Assembly: GCF_026898115.1 (NCBI RefSeq)
Contig: NZ_CP114036.1
Coordinates: 3,286,001-3,350,000, forward strand
Source of the DNA: Streptomyces sp. S465
GTDB lineage: Bacteria; Actinomycetota; Actinomycetes; Streptomycetales; Streptomycetaceae
DNA: 64,000 nucleotides
Direction of reading: 5' to 3'
The notes under the pieces were generated by a model, which was not told the origin of the DNA, made no database searches, and saw only the letters and a program-made list of their open reading frames with translations. The first letter of the stretch is position 1. Each line of letters opens with the position of its first letter. A program made the translations under genes and the position numbers. Of the stretch, positions 15,401-25,151 are shown in pieces.

Positions 15401-16237
15401 TCAGGCGGGTGTGACGGACAGACCGGGGAAGCCCGAGGTACGCACCGCCACCGAGCCGTACGGAGTGCGCAGCCGCAGCCAGCCACCCGCGGCGAGCAGC
15501 GTCAGAGGCTCGGCCACGGGGCCGGGCGCGGTGGTGGTCACAGCGCCCGCGGCAGCGGCGCCGGGCGTGGTGGCGGTCGGCGCCGCCGCCCGGACCGGCC
15601 GCAGGAAGCCCAGCGACTGGGCGGCGTGCACGGCGCGCAGCGGGAGCCCGGTGTCACCGAGCGTGCGGGACCAGATCTCATGGCCGATGCGGTCGCGCTC
15701 GGCGCGCGTACGGCGGTCCTCGGGAAGCTCCGCGTCACGGGTCCGGAACTCGGCGACGGCGGCGGCGACCGCCCCGCGCACCTCGTCAGCGCCCGGCAGC
15801 CCGTTCACCCGGCGCCAGCCGCCGCGCGGCGGCAGCACCCCGGCCCACGGCGGACCGGTGACGGACTGCGGCACGATGACCACCAGGCCGCGGCCCCCGG
15901 ACGCTTCGGCGGTCCGCGCGGCCCGCGCCGTGTCCAGCGCGTCCGCGAACTCACCTGCCGAGACCGTCGCGTCCAGCCCCCCGGGCCCGCCCGCCGCCGT
16001 CGCCGACGTGGCATCGGTCTCCGTGGGGACGATCGCCTCGAGCCGTGCCGTACGGATCGCGAGGACATCGAAGGACGGCGGCCGGCCGAAGACGGCGAGC
16101 ACACCGCCGCCCGCCTGTAGCCGCACCGCCGCCGCCCGGTCGTAGTGGATCAGCCGGGCCAGGAAGGCGGCGAGATCGGCTGCCTCCCCCGCGTCGGCGA
16201 AGTGCAGCTCCTGTCTGAGAGCGTGGAAGGCCGTCAT
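15401..16237 (-). CDS. Conserved actinobacterial hypothetical protein
   Basis: A 278-residue protein of unknown function without membrane segments. It starts MTAFHALRQELHFADAGEAADLAAFLARLIHYDRAA and contains the conserved-looking blocks GVLAVFGRPPSFDVLAIRT and RIGHEIWSRTLGDTGLPLRAVHAAQSLGFL. Its ATG overlaps the stop of the upstream thioesterase (ATGA), making it the third gene of an ettA-thioesterase operon. I do not recognise a catalytic motif. The start is supported by the coupling. Confidence 0.85.
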   Translation of the reverse strand: MTAFHALRQELHFADAGEAADLAAFLARLIHYDRAAAVRLQAGGGVLAVFGRPPSFDVLAIRTARLEAIVPTETDATSATAAGGPGGLDATVSAGEFADALDTARAARTAEASGGRGLVVIVPQSVTGPPWAGVLPPRGGWRRVNGLPGADEVRGAVAAAVAEFRTRDAELPEDRRTRAERDRIGHEIWSRTLGDTGLPLRAVHAAQSLGFLRPVRAAAPTATTPGAAAAGAVTTTAPGPVAEPLTLLAAGGWLRLRTPYGSVAVRTSGFPGLSVTPA

Positions 16238-16737
16238 ACCGTGACGGCTCCCTCCGGTCGCCCGGCACGGCCGGCGGACCCGGCGGCCCCCGCGCTTCTC
16301 GCGGACGCCTTGCCGGTGTCCGTCACCGGGTCCGGCTCCAGGTACTCGGTCAGGAACTTCTCCTCTTCCGGGGTGACCCGGCGCGGGCGGCCCTGGTCGA
16401 GGTCGTACGGCACGATGCGGGTGGTGGCACGCACATACAGGGCGTCCTCGTCCTTGATCTCATAGCGCACGGTGAGATACGCGGCCCCGATCTCCGTCAC
16501 CCAGGTCTCGACCGTCACCGGCCGGTGCCGGTGGACGAGGGGCTTCAGATAGTCGATCTCGTGCCGGGCCACCACCACGCCGCCGGTGAACGCGTCACTC
16601 CCGCTCCCCGGCGCCAGCCGCCACATGAAGTCGACCCGGGCCTCCTCCAGATAGCGGAGGAAGGTCACGTTGTTGACATGGCCGAACGCGTCCATATCGG
16701 ACCAGCGCAGGGGGCAGGAGTAGACATGGCGTGCCAT
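16234..16737 (-). CDS. Hotdog-fold acyl-CoA thioesterase (4HBT family)
   Basis: A 167-residue single-domain hotdog thioesterase of the YbgC/4-hydroxybenzoyl-CoA type. The catalytic-Asp motif is intact (WSDMDAFGHVNNVTFLRYLEEAR, residues ~14-36), followed by VVARHEIDYLKPL and YLTVRYEI strands. It hydrolyses acyl-CoA thioesters in the cytoplasm; chain specificity is not evident. It lies four bases downstream of ettA and overlaps the next gene by four bases. The last ~30 residues are an Ala/Gly-rich tail. Confidence 0.92.
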   Translation of the reverse strand: MARHVYSCPLRWSDMDAFGHVNNVTFLRYLEEARVDFMWRLAPGSGSDAFTGGVVVARHEIDYLKPLVHRHRPVTVETWVTEIGAAYLTVRYEIKDEDALYVRATTRIVPYDLDQGRPRRVTPEEEKFLTEYLEPDPVTDTGKASARSAGAAGSAGRAGRPEGAVTV

Positions 16738-16741
16738 CCGC

Positions 16742-18406
<1,665 letters not shown>

Positions 18407-18718
18407 GAGAAACCGTCCGGCAATCTGGTAGGTATCGAGGTGCGGCTCCGCCGCGGTGTCCGTATCCGTGGCGGCTTCCACCGCGTGAGGGCAGATACAC
18501 CCATCTTGCCGTACGGCCGGGCCGAGGCGGAAACCCATTGGTCCGGCGTGCGGCGTGGTCCGGTATCCGCGGCCCGCGCGACGCGAAGGGCCGGAACCTC
18601 CCTGAGGCTCCGGCCCTCCATCACTGTGCGTGGTCGATGAGCACTCGATGATCACCACAGTCGGTCATCATCACTTCACTCGGCGATCACTGCTGCCCTG
18701 GCGTCGCCGCCCTGGCGT
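18407..18718. other. Intergenic region between ettA and the LAETG surface-protein gene
   Basis: This 312-base stretch holds the ettA promoter region and, at 18587-18617, a hairpin that would terminate the upstream surface-protein gene. No convincing gene is present; the in-frame N-terminal extension of ettA here has atypical composition and lacks family similarity. Confidence 0.6.
18587..18617 (-). terminator. Hairpin terminator after the LAETG surface-protein gene
   Basis: Perfect 9-bp arms AGGGCCGGA (18587-18595) and TCCGGCCCT (18609-18617), with an inner CCTC/GAGG pairing in the loop. It lies about 100 bases downstream of the surface-protein stop. No T-run follows, as is usual in streptomycetes. 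Confidence 0.6.
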
Positions 18719-20122
18719 TCACTCGCCCGCGGGGGCCTTCTTCTTACGGACGAAGAAGATCGCGCCGCCACCGATCACGACCAGCGCCACGGCGATGCCC
18801 GCGATCATCGGGGTGTTGCTGCTGCTACCGGTCTCGGCGAGGTCGCCACCGGCGGTGTCACCGCCGGTACCGCTGCCGCCACCGGCCGACGCGGGGCTCG
18901 GCTGCGAGGAGGGGGTGTCGCTGCTGCCGCCGCTGCTGGAGGTCTTGCAGTCGAGGACGCCGGAGAAGGTCTTCTCGAAGCCGTTCGGACCCGTGATGGT
19001 GAACTCGTAGCTCTGGTCCTCCTCCACGGGGGCGGTGACGGTCTTCGACTGACCCGCCTCGACGGTGTGCTTCTGCCCCAGGAGCTCGAAGCTGAACGCC
19101 TCGTCGCCCTTGTTGGTGGCCGTGACGTCGACGCCGCCCTTGGCGCAGTCCTTCTCGGCGGAGACGGCCGGGACGGCGCCCTTCTTCGCCCAGTTCGCGG
19201 TGGCGGTGGCGGAGACGGTGCTCTCGCTGGACCCGGCCAGGATCTGGGTCTGGCTCTTGGAGGCGCTGGAGAACGCGCGGCCCACCGGAACCTTGGTGGC
19301 GGCCTGGGCGGTCAGCGTGGCGGAGCCGTCGGCCGCGCCCTCGGGGACGTCGAAGTACACCTCGCCGCCGTCGGCGGCGCTGGTGATGGTCTTGCCGCTG
19401 CCGTCGACGAGCTTGACGCCGCTGCCCGCGTCCTCGGTGCCCGGGGTGAGGGTGACGCTGTCGGCGTTGGTGTGGACCTTGACCGGGCCGAGCCGCTCAC
19501 CGGCCTTGCCGGAGACGGCCGGCGGGTCCAGGCTGAGCGACGCCTTGGGCTCCTCGAGGTTCTGGGCGCTCTTCTCGAGGTAGTCGGCGAGCTTCTCGGC
19601 CTGCGGGTCGACCGCGTCGACCTTGGCGTTGTCGGAGAAGCGCCAGATGGCGACCTGCGTACCGGCGGCGGCGGTCTTCTCGGTGAGGGCACCGGTGCCC
19701 GCCGTCTTCGCCAGCGCGTCGAGGTCGTTCACCTGCGGGTAGGAGTTCTGGAGAATCCAGTTGATCTTGCCCGCATCGGGATTGTTCGCCAGCGAGGTCT
19801 CGGCCCAGGACTTCTCCTCGTACTTGGCCTTGCTCTGCGTCGGGTTGTGCAGATCAATGCAGTACGTCTGGATGGAACCGCCGTTGTCGACCGACATCTC
19901 GAAGAGGCCGGCGCCGATCTGCTGGTCCTTGCCGTTGTCGTGGATGACGGCCTTGTCGAAGGTCTTGAGACCGCTCAGCGTGGCCGTGGCACCGCCCTGA
20001 CTCGGGGGCACGTCATCGGCGGCGGCGGTACCGGCGGTGACCATCGCACCCGCCGCGACCAGGCCGGACGCCAGAACGGCGGCCGCAAGGCGGGCAATGC
20101 CCCGCCTCCGTACAGAAATCAT
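18719..20122 (-). CDS. Thioester-domain cell-surface protein with LAETG sortase signal
   Basis: A 467-residue exported surface protein. A Sec signal peptide (MISVRRRGIARLAAAVLASG ... AAADD) is followed by a thioester domain (~45-190) with the Cys motif QTYCIDLHNPTQ and the Gln-containing AAGTQVAIWRFSD (TQxA) motif. In this family the Cys and Gln side chains form an internal thioester able to bond covalently to host or surface amines. Ig-like and Ala/Gly-rich linker regions follow. The C-terminus is a sortase signal: LAETG, a hydrophobic segment (MIAGIAVALVVIGGGAIFFV) and a basic tail (RKKKAPAGE). LAxTG is the class E sortase motif used by Streptomyces. GGAGGGG lies a few bases before ATG 20122. 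It may mediate surface attachment or aerial-hypha surface chemistry; the partner is unknown. Confidence 0.92.
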   Translation of the reverse strand: MISVRRRGIARLAAAVLASGLVAAGAMVTAGTAAADDVPPSQGGATATLSGLKTFDKAVIHDNGKDQQIGAGLFEMSVDNGGSIQTYCIDLHNPTQSKAKYEEKSWAETSLANNPDAGKINWILQNSYPQVNDLDALAKTAGTGALTEKTAAAGTQVAIWRFSDNAKVDAVDPQAEKLADYLEKSAQNLEEPKASLSLDPPAVSGKAGERLGPVKVHTNADSVTLTPGTEDAGSGVKLVDGSGKTITSAADGGEVYFDVPEGAADGSATLTAQAATKVPVGRAFSSASKSQTQILAGSSESTVSATATANWAKKGAVPAVSAEKDCAKGGVDVTATNKGDEAFSFELLGQKHTVEAGQSKTVTAPVEEDQSYEFTITGPNGFEKTFSGVLDCKTSSSGGSSDTPSSQPSPASAGGGSGTGGDTAGGDLAETGSSSNTPMIAGIAVALVVIGGGAIFFVRKKKAPAGE

Positions 20123-20338
20123 GGTTTCCCCTCCGGGCGAGCGCCAGTCGGTTGGTGCGCCTCGCCAGCGAACTCAAAACACAGGAACCCCCGTTGGGCA
20201 CCCAGGGATCCTAGGGAGAAAGAAACCGCGTGTTCCCCAGGAATGCCCCGACCCAACCGATCCGAATCGAAATCGTTATCTCGTCCACAGATTTCAAATG
20301 ACTTGGGATTATCGACAAATCTCTGTGACCACGGCCAC

Positions 20339-20842
20339 TCACGGGGAAGTTGCCCCAGTCGGTGTGTTTAGCAGAGGTTTGGCCTGTGAAACCCGCCGAA
20401 AAGCGGATGTACCCCGCGTGAGGTCGTGTCCGACCGCCACCGCGTCGATCTCCGCGGTGACCCAGCGCCTGGGCTGATGCGCCCCGCCGCCGAGGTCCGC
20501 GCCGGGCGCGCCCGGGGCCGCGGCCCCGGCCGGGCCTCCGCCGTCCCCCCGCGGCGGACGGTCCCGCTCCCGGTCCCATTCACGCTCCCGCACCCGCAAC
20601 GTCCCGTGGACGACGAGGGGTTCACCCAGCGATACCGACCCGGCGACATTCGCGGCGAGCGACCGCCATGTCCAGACCGTGTAGAAACTCGTGTACGCGT
20701 CCACCCACGCGTCCCGCCCCCGGTCCCAGCGGCGCACCGTCGCCGCCAGCCGGAACCGGGCCACCGCGACACCCGCGGCCGTCTCCCAGAAGTCCGGCCG
20801 CGTCGCGGCATTGCCCACCACGGTCACCCAGCTCTCGTTCAC
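20339..20842 (-). CDS. Single-stranded DNA-binding protein, SsbB-like paralogue
   Basis: A 167-residue OB-fold SSB. The N-terminal OB fold covers residues 1-105: TVVGNAATRPDF, VARFRLAATVRRW, TSFYTVWTWRSLAANVAGSV and PLVVHGTLRVREREW. The C-terminus ends NTPTGATSP and lacks the acidic DDDIPF-like tip through which the replicative SSB recruits partners. That, with the solitary position outside the ribosomal-protein operon, marks it as an SsbB-type paralogue (in Streptomyces linked to chromosome segregation during sporulation). GTG 20842 follows GGGGGAGG by eight bases. Confidence 0.87.
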   Translation of the reverse strand: MNESWVTVVGNAATRPDFWETAAGVAVARFRLAATVRRWDRGRDAWVDAYTSFYTVWTWRSLAANVAGSVSLGEPLVVHGTLRVREREWDRERDRPPRGDGGGPAGAAAPGAPGADLGGGAHQPRRWVTAEIDAVAVGHDLTRGTSAFRRVSQAKPLLNTPTGATSP

Positions 20843-20989
20843 CGGCTACGCCTCCCCCGTCACTCATCACTTCGCGGCTCTGCCGTGCCGTTCGTGGACC
20901 ATGCTGCCCCCGATCGCGAGGCTCCGCCGGGCCCTGTGCACGACCCCGCGATTGTGGACAACTCGGTCATCCGTCCGGGTGACCGGCCG

Positions 20990-22894
20990 TCATGTCCCGC
21001 CCGCCGCGATGACGTACTGCGCCCGCACCTCCGCGTACCGGGCCAGCTCCGCCTCCACCGGCTCCAGCACCCGCGTCCGCCCGCACCCCGCCGCCGCCTC
21101 CCGCAGCAGGCCCTCCACCGACTGCCCGTGGCGCCGCGCGGGCCCCCGCGCGGCCGTCCGGGAGGCCCAGGCCAGCGCCGGGCCGACCACCGCGCCGCCC
21201 GTCACCGGCAACGCGGACAGCCACCACTCCGGTCCGCCGAACACCCCGGCCACGGCCCCCAGCAGCCACAGCACCCCCACCACTTGCGCCACCAGCAAGG
21301 CCATCTGCACCGCCGCCACCATCGACCACCACACGGGCCGGGGCGGCCGCCGGCTCGCCGTCGCGGCCGCCACCGCCTCGTCGACCGCCTCCGCCAGCCC
21401 TCTGCCGCCCCACCTCGCCGCCTCCCGCACGGCCTGGGCCCATGGGCCGGGCAGCCCCGCCGTCGCCTCGTCCGCGAGCGCCCGCACGGCCTCCTCCACC
21501 GCGGGCCGCGCCGTGACCGCCTCCGCCGCCACCGTCCGCGCCCGCGCGCCCGGGATCTCGGTCCGCTCCGGGACCCCCGAGGTCCGCGAGGCCGAAGGGC
21601 ACCCCGGGTCCCCCAGGGTCCGCTCCTTCCTGTCCCGCAGCCGCCCCCATGGCGTTCCGCAGGCCCATTCGGCGTCCCTCAGCCAGGCGCGCTCCGCCGC
21701 CTGTCCGGCCGCGGCCGCGCCGGCCGCCTCGGCCAGCCGGTCCGCGAAGGCCGTCCGCGCCCGCTCGGTGAGCCCGACCGGTCCGCCGTCCGCCACGTAC
21801 TGCGGCCGCAGCCGGGTCATCGTGCCCTCCACGTCCGCCGACAGCCGACGCTCGGCCGCCCCGCACTCGGCCGTGAGCCGCCCCAGCATCTCCCGCAGCT
21901 CCCGGACGCCCTCGCCGGTCAGCGCGGACAGCGCGAGCACGGCCGCCCCGGGCTCCCCGTGCTCCCCGAGGGCGAGCCCGTCCTCGTCCAGCAGCCGCCG
22001 CAGATCGTCCAGCACCTGGTCCGCGGCCTCGCCCGGAAGCCGGTCCACCTGGTTGAGCACCACGAAGGTCACCTCGGCGTAACCGGCGAGCGGCCGCAGA
22101 TAGCGCTCATGGAGGACCGCGTCCGCGTACTTCTCCGGGTCCACCACCCACACCACCGCGTCGACGAGGCCCAGCAGCCGGTCCACCCGCTCCCGGTGGC
22201 CCGGGGCGGCCGAGTCGTGGTCGGGCAGGTCGAGGAGGACCAGACCGCGCAGCGCGGGGTCGTACGGATAGCCCGGGTTGCGCCGGTCCACCGCCGGGAT
22301 GCCGAGCCGGTCCAGCAGGCCGTCGGCGTGATCGGTCCACGCGCAGGCGAGCGGCCTGGCGGTGGTCGGACGGCGGATGCCGGCCTCGGAGAGGGGCGCT
22401 CCGGCGAGCGCGTTGAAAAGTGTCGACTTACCGCTTCCGGTGGCCCCGGCGACGGCGACCACGGTGTGCCCGTAGGGGTGCCGTCCCCGCGCGTCCGCCT
22501 CGTCGAGCACCCGCGCGGCCCCGGCGAGCGTGCGGGCCTCCAGCCGGGACCGGGACAGCCCCACAAGCTGGCGCAGGGCCTCCAGACGGGGTCGCAGGGT
22601 GCCCGTGGCGAAGCTTCGGACGCCCGCCTCGTACACGGCGTAAGGAGGGCCGCAGAAGGGCCGCCGGCCGGTCCTCTCCGCCGTGAGGCCCGCGGGGCCG
22701 TGGGAGGTGCCCGGTGCGGGCTCCGCCACCGTCCCCTCGTCCACCGCGCGGGCCGGGCGGCCCACGGCCCGTCCTCCGGCCCACCGGTGCGCGCGCCGGG
22801 CGATCAGGCCGTCGTCCCAGGTGTGGCGGCCCCCTTCCGCGTCCCGGTCTGCCCCACCGCCCTCGTTTCCGTCGTTGTCCTCCGTGGCCGTCAC
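20990..22894 (-). CDS. Membrane-associated P-loop GTPase (dynamin/YfjP-like), second of a pair
   Basis: A 634-residue TRAFAC-type GTPase. The G1 loop is GATGSGKSTLFNALAG near residue 155, G3 is LDLPDHDS near 225, and G4 is NQVDRL near 290. The C-terminal third contains two hydrophobic helices (MVAAVQMALLVAQVVGVLWL and WLSALPVTGGAVVGPALAWA), consistent with membrane anchoring. GTG 22894 is preceded by AAGGAGAGGTGA and lies six bases after the stop of the first GTPase, so the two are an operon. Such tandem GTPases probably hetero-oligomerise at membranes; a precise role is not known to me. Confidence 0.87.
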   Translation of the reverse strand: MTATEDNDGNEGGGADRDAEGGRHTWDDGLIARRAHRWAGGRAVGRPARAVDEGTVAEPAPGTSHGPAGLTAERTGRRPFCGPPYAVYEAGVRSFATGTLRPRLEALRQLVGLSRSRLEARTLAGAARVLDEADARGRHPYGHTVVAVAGATGSGKSTLFNALAGAPLSEAGIRRPTTARPLACAWTDHADGLLDRLGIPAVDRRNPGYPYDPALRGLVLLDLPDHDSAAPGHRERVDRLLGLVDAVVWVVDPEKYADAVLHERYLRPLAGYAEVTFVVLNQVDRLPGEAADQVLDDLRRLLDEDGLALGEHGEPGAAVLALSALTGEGVRELREMLGRLTAECGAAERRLSADVEGTMTRLRPQYVADGGPVGLTERARTAFADRLAEAAGAAAAGQAAERAWLRDAEWACGTPWGRLRDRKERTLGDPGCPSASRTSGVPERTEIPGARARTVAAEAVTARPAVEEAVRALADEATAGLPGPWAQAVREAARWGGRGLAEAVDEAVAAATASRRPPRPVWWSMVAAVQMALLVAQVVGVLWLLGAVAGVFGGPEWWLSALPVTGGAVVGPALAWASRTAARGPARRHGQSVEGLLREAAAGCGRTRVLEPVEAELARYAEVRAQYVIAAGGT

Positions 22895-22900
22895 TTCCGG

Positions 22901-24530
22901 TCACCTCTCCTTCTGCAGTACGGACAGCGCGGCGATCAGCTCGACCTGGTGGTCCGGGGACATGTCCAGGGCGTCCAGAGGGGCGAGTCTGCGGTCGCGC
23001 TCCGCCCGCATGACGCGTGCGACGCAGCCGTCGAGCAGCCGTCCGCCGCGGTCGCCCAGGCGCAGCGCCGCGTGCGCGCCCAGGGTCTCGGCGAGCTTCT
23101 CGCCCGCCTTACGGGCGCGGCGTCCGCCCAGGAGGGATGCGGCGAGCAGGGCGGCGATCTTCTCCGGGACACAGCTGCCCCCGTGTTCGGCGATCCGGAC
23201 CCGGGCCTCCTCCTCGGCCAGCTCCTCGACACAGCGCCGCCAGTGCCGGACGGCCACGCCGATCCGCTCGGCGGCGCCGCGCGCGTCGCACGGCGCGAGC
23301 CCGGCCCGCGCGGCCGGGTCCTGCCGGCCGGCCTCCGCGAGCTGTTCGTCGGCGGTGGCGGCCGCGCCGCGCAGCAGGGTGGCCAGGGAGCCGGTGAGCG
23401 CCGTAAGGAGCTCGTCGGGGGTGCTGTCCTGCGGCAGGCCCTGCCAGTGGGTGAGCGCGCCGCCCGCGAGCGCCGCGCCCCGCTCGATCTCGCGCCGCAC
23501 CCGCTCCGCCGCCTCCCCGTACGCGCCCTCGACCCGCTGGACCAGCCGCACCGCGGCCGCGTGCTGCGCCGCCGCGGCCCCGGCCAGCGCGGGCATCCGG
23601 GAGCGGAGCGAGTCCAGCGTCCCGGCGACCGTGCGGGCGGCGGCGACGGTGCGGGCATAGGGGTCCTGTGCGTGCTGGGTGAGCCAGGTCCGCAGCGCGG
23701 CGACGGCGGTGGCGGGCAGCAGCCCGCTGCCGCCGCCCGCGGACTCGGGGAGCTCGGGGATGGTGAAGCGCGGGACATCGCCGAGCCCGGCGGCCGTAAG
23801 GAGCGCGGCGTACTGCCGGGAGACCTCGGCGGCCACCTGGTGCGGCACCCGGTCCAGGACGGTGACGAGGGTGACGTCGTACTCCTTCGCGGTCCGCAGC
23901 AGATGCCAGGGGACGGCGTCGGCGTACCGGGTGGCCGTGGTGACGAGCACCCAGATGTCCGCGGCGCAGATCAGTTCGGCGGCCAGATCGCGGTTCTGCG
24001 CGACCAGCGAGTCGATGTCGGGCGCGTCGAGCAGGGCGAGCCCCCGTGCCAGCCCCGGGTCGGTCTCCACCCGCAGCGCCGCCGGTCCCTCCTGCGCCCG
24101 CTCCTCCTCGTCGTACGCGCTCTCCGCCCGCTCCCCCTGCGCCGGCACCCACACCCGGGCGAGCCGCGGCAGCACCCGCTGCCCGGCGAACCAGGGGTGA
24201 TCGTCGGGGTGGCACACCAGCACCGGCGTCCGCGTTGTGGGACGCAACACACCTGCCTCGGTGACCCGTCGGCCGACCAGCGAATTCACCAGGGTGGACT
24301 TGCCCGCGCCGGTCGATCCCCCGATGACCGCCAGCAGGGGCGCTTCGGGGGCGCGCAACCGGGGCACGAGGTAGTCGTCCAGTTGAGCGAGCAGCTCGGC
24401 ACGGCTGCGGCGAGCGCGGTCGGCGCCGGGAAGGGGGAGCGGAAACCGAGCGGCGTCGACACGGTCACGCAGTGCGGTCAGCGCGTCGAGCAGCCGGGGC
24501 CGTACGTCCAAGATCGCCACACGGTGAAGA
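22901..24530 (-). CDS. P-loop GTPase (dynamin/Era-like), first of a pair
   Basis: A GTPase of about 542 residues. G1 is [18 protein letters not shown]3 is [10 protein letters not shown], and the G4 position reads TVLDRV. No strong membrane segment is visible, unlike its partner. The start is uncertain: GTG 24530 ([20 protein letters not shown]) gives the N-terminus I expect for the family, while GTG 24568 adds 13 mostly basic residues. Neither has a good ribosome site. The two GTPases share architecture and are transcribed together. Confidence 0.83.
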
Positions 24531-24568
24531 ATGCCCGCTTTTGGCGCCTTTTTGAAGCGTATGCTCAC

Positions 24569-24891
24569 TCGCGCGCGTCAAAGAGACCTACCCGGATCAA
24601 CCTAAAAGGGGCACGGGGTGAGCGTGACCACAGAGGCTCGGGCATAACGAGTGCACAACACCCGTTCTCTGATGCGTGAAAATCGATGCAAGTTCCGCAC
24701 CTCCCTGCGATTATCGGATCGCTTCACCGAACCTCCACAACGTGCCACGCAGGTGAAGCACCCGGGGCGAGGCGCAGGGAGCCCTATCCTTGTCCCCGGC
24801 AAGGTCACGGTCCGTCGAGTCCGGCCACCCGCACCACGGCCGCCCCGCCGGTCCCGTGGACACCGGGGGCTCACCAGCTCCACGACCACCG
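24569..24891. other. Intergenic region between the GTPase operon and tRNA-Arg
   Basis: This 323-base divergent region should hold the promoters of the GTPase operon (leftward) and of the tRNA (rightward). I see no gene and no promoter strong enough to call. TTGACG on the minus strand at 24581-24576 is a possible -35 but has a poor partner 14 bases away. Confidence 0.5.
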
Positions 24892-24964
24892 GCCCCCGTA
24901 GCTCAGTGGATAGAGCAGGCGCCTTCTAAGCGCTTGGCCGCAGGTTCGAGTCCTGCCGGGGGCG
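24892..24964 (+). tRNA. tRNA-Arg (anticodon UCU)
   Basis: A 73-base cloverleaf. The acceptor stem GCCCCCG pairs with CGGGGGC (24957-24963) before discriminator G; the CCA end is not encoded. The D arm is GCTCAGTGGATAGAGC, the anticodon stem GGCGC/GCGCT encloses the loop CTTCTAA, and the T arm is GCAGG-TTCGAGT-CCTGC. Anticodon TCT reads the AGA arginine codon, which is rare in this GC-rich genome. Confidence 0.95.
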
Positions 24965-24968
24965 CAGC

Positions 24969-25004
24969 GGACCCTCTCCTCTACGCACGTAGCGGAGAGG
25001 GTCC
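24969..25004 (+). terminator. Hairpin terminator after tRNA-Arg
   Basis: Perfect 11-bp arms GGACCCTCTCC (24969-24979) and GGAGAGGGTCC (24994-25004), with a further CTAC/GTAG pairing inside. It begins five bases after the tRNA 3' end. Confidence 0.8.
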
Positions 25005-25094
25005 CTTGTCCGTTCGGCCGTCGTGGACGGTTGCCTGTTCGGCCGTCGTAGTCGTGCCGCGGGACCGGGATCGGACCGGAAGGGAACCGGGACG

Positions 25095-25130
25095 GGGCAG
25101 GGCCGGGAGCCATCGCTCCCGGCCCTGCCC
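25095..25130 (-). terminator. Hairpin terminator after the cytochrome oxidase gene
   Basis: Perfect 16-bp stem, left arm 25095-25110 and right arm 25115-25130, with the four-base loop CATC. It lies just downstream of the leftward oxidase gene (stop at 25152). Confidence 0.82.
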
Positions 25131-25151
25131 TGGAACCGTACGGCGCGGGGG

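Noticed and set aside
20426..24679. A 1,417-codon open frame opposite the SSB and GTPase genes
   Set aside because: It is the antisense shadow of GC-rich genes with clear SSB and P-loop GTPase motifs on the other strand; its translation is Arg/Pro/Gly-rich with no domain.
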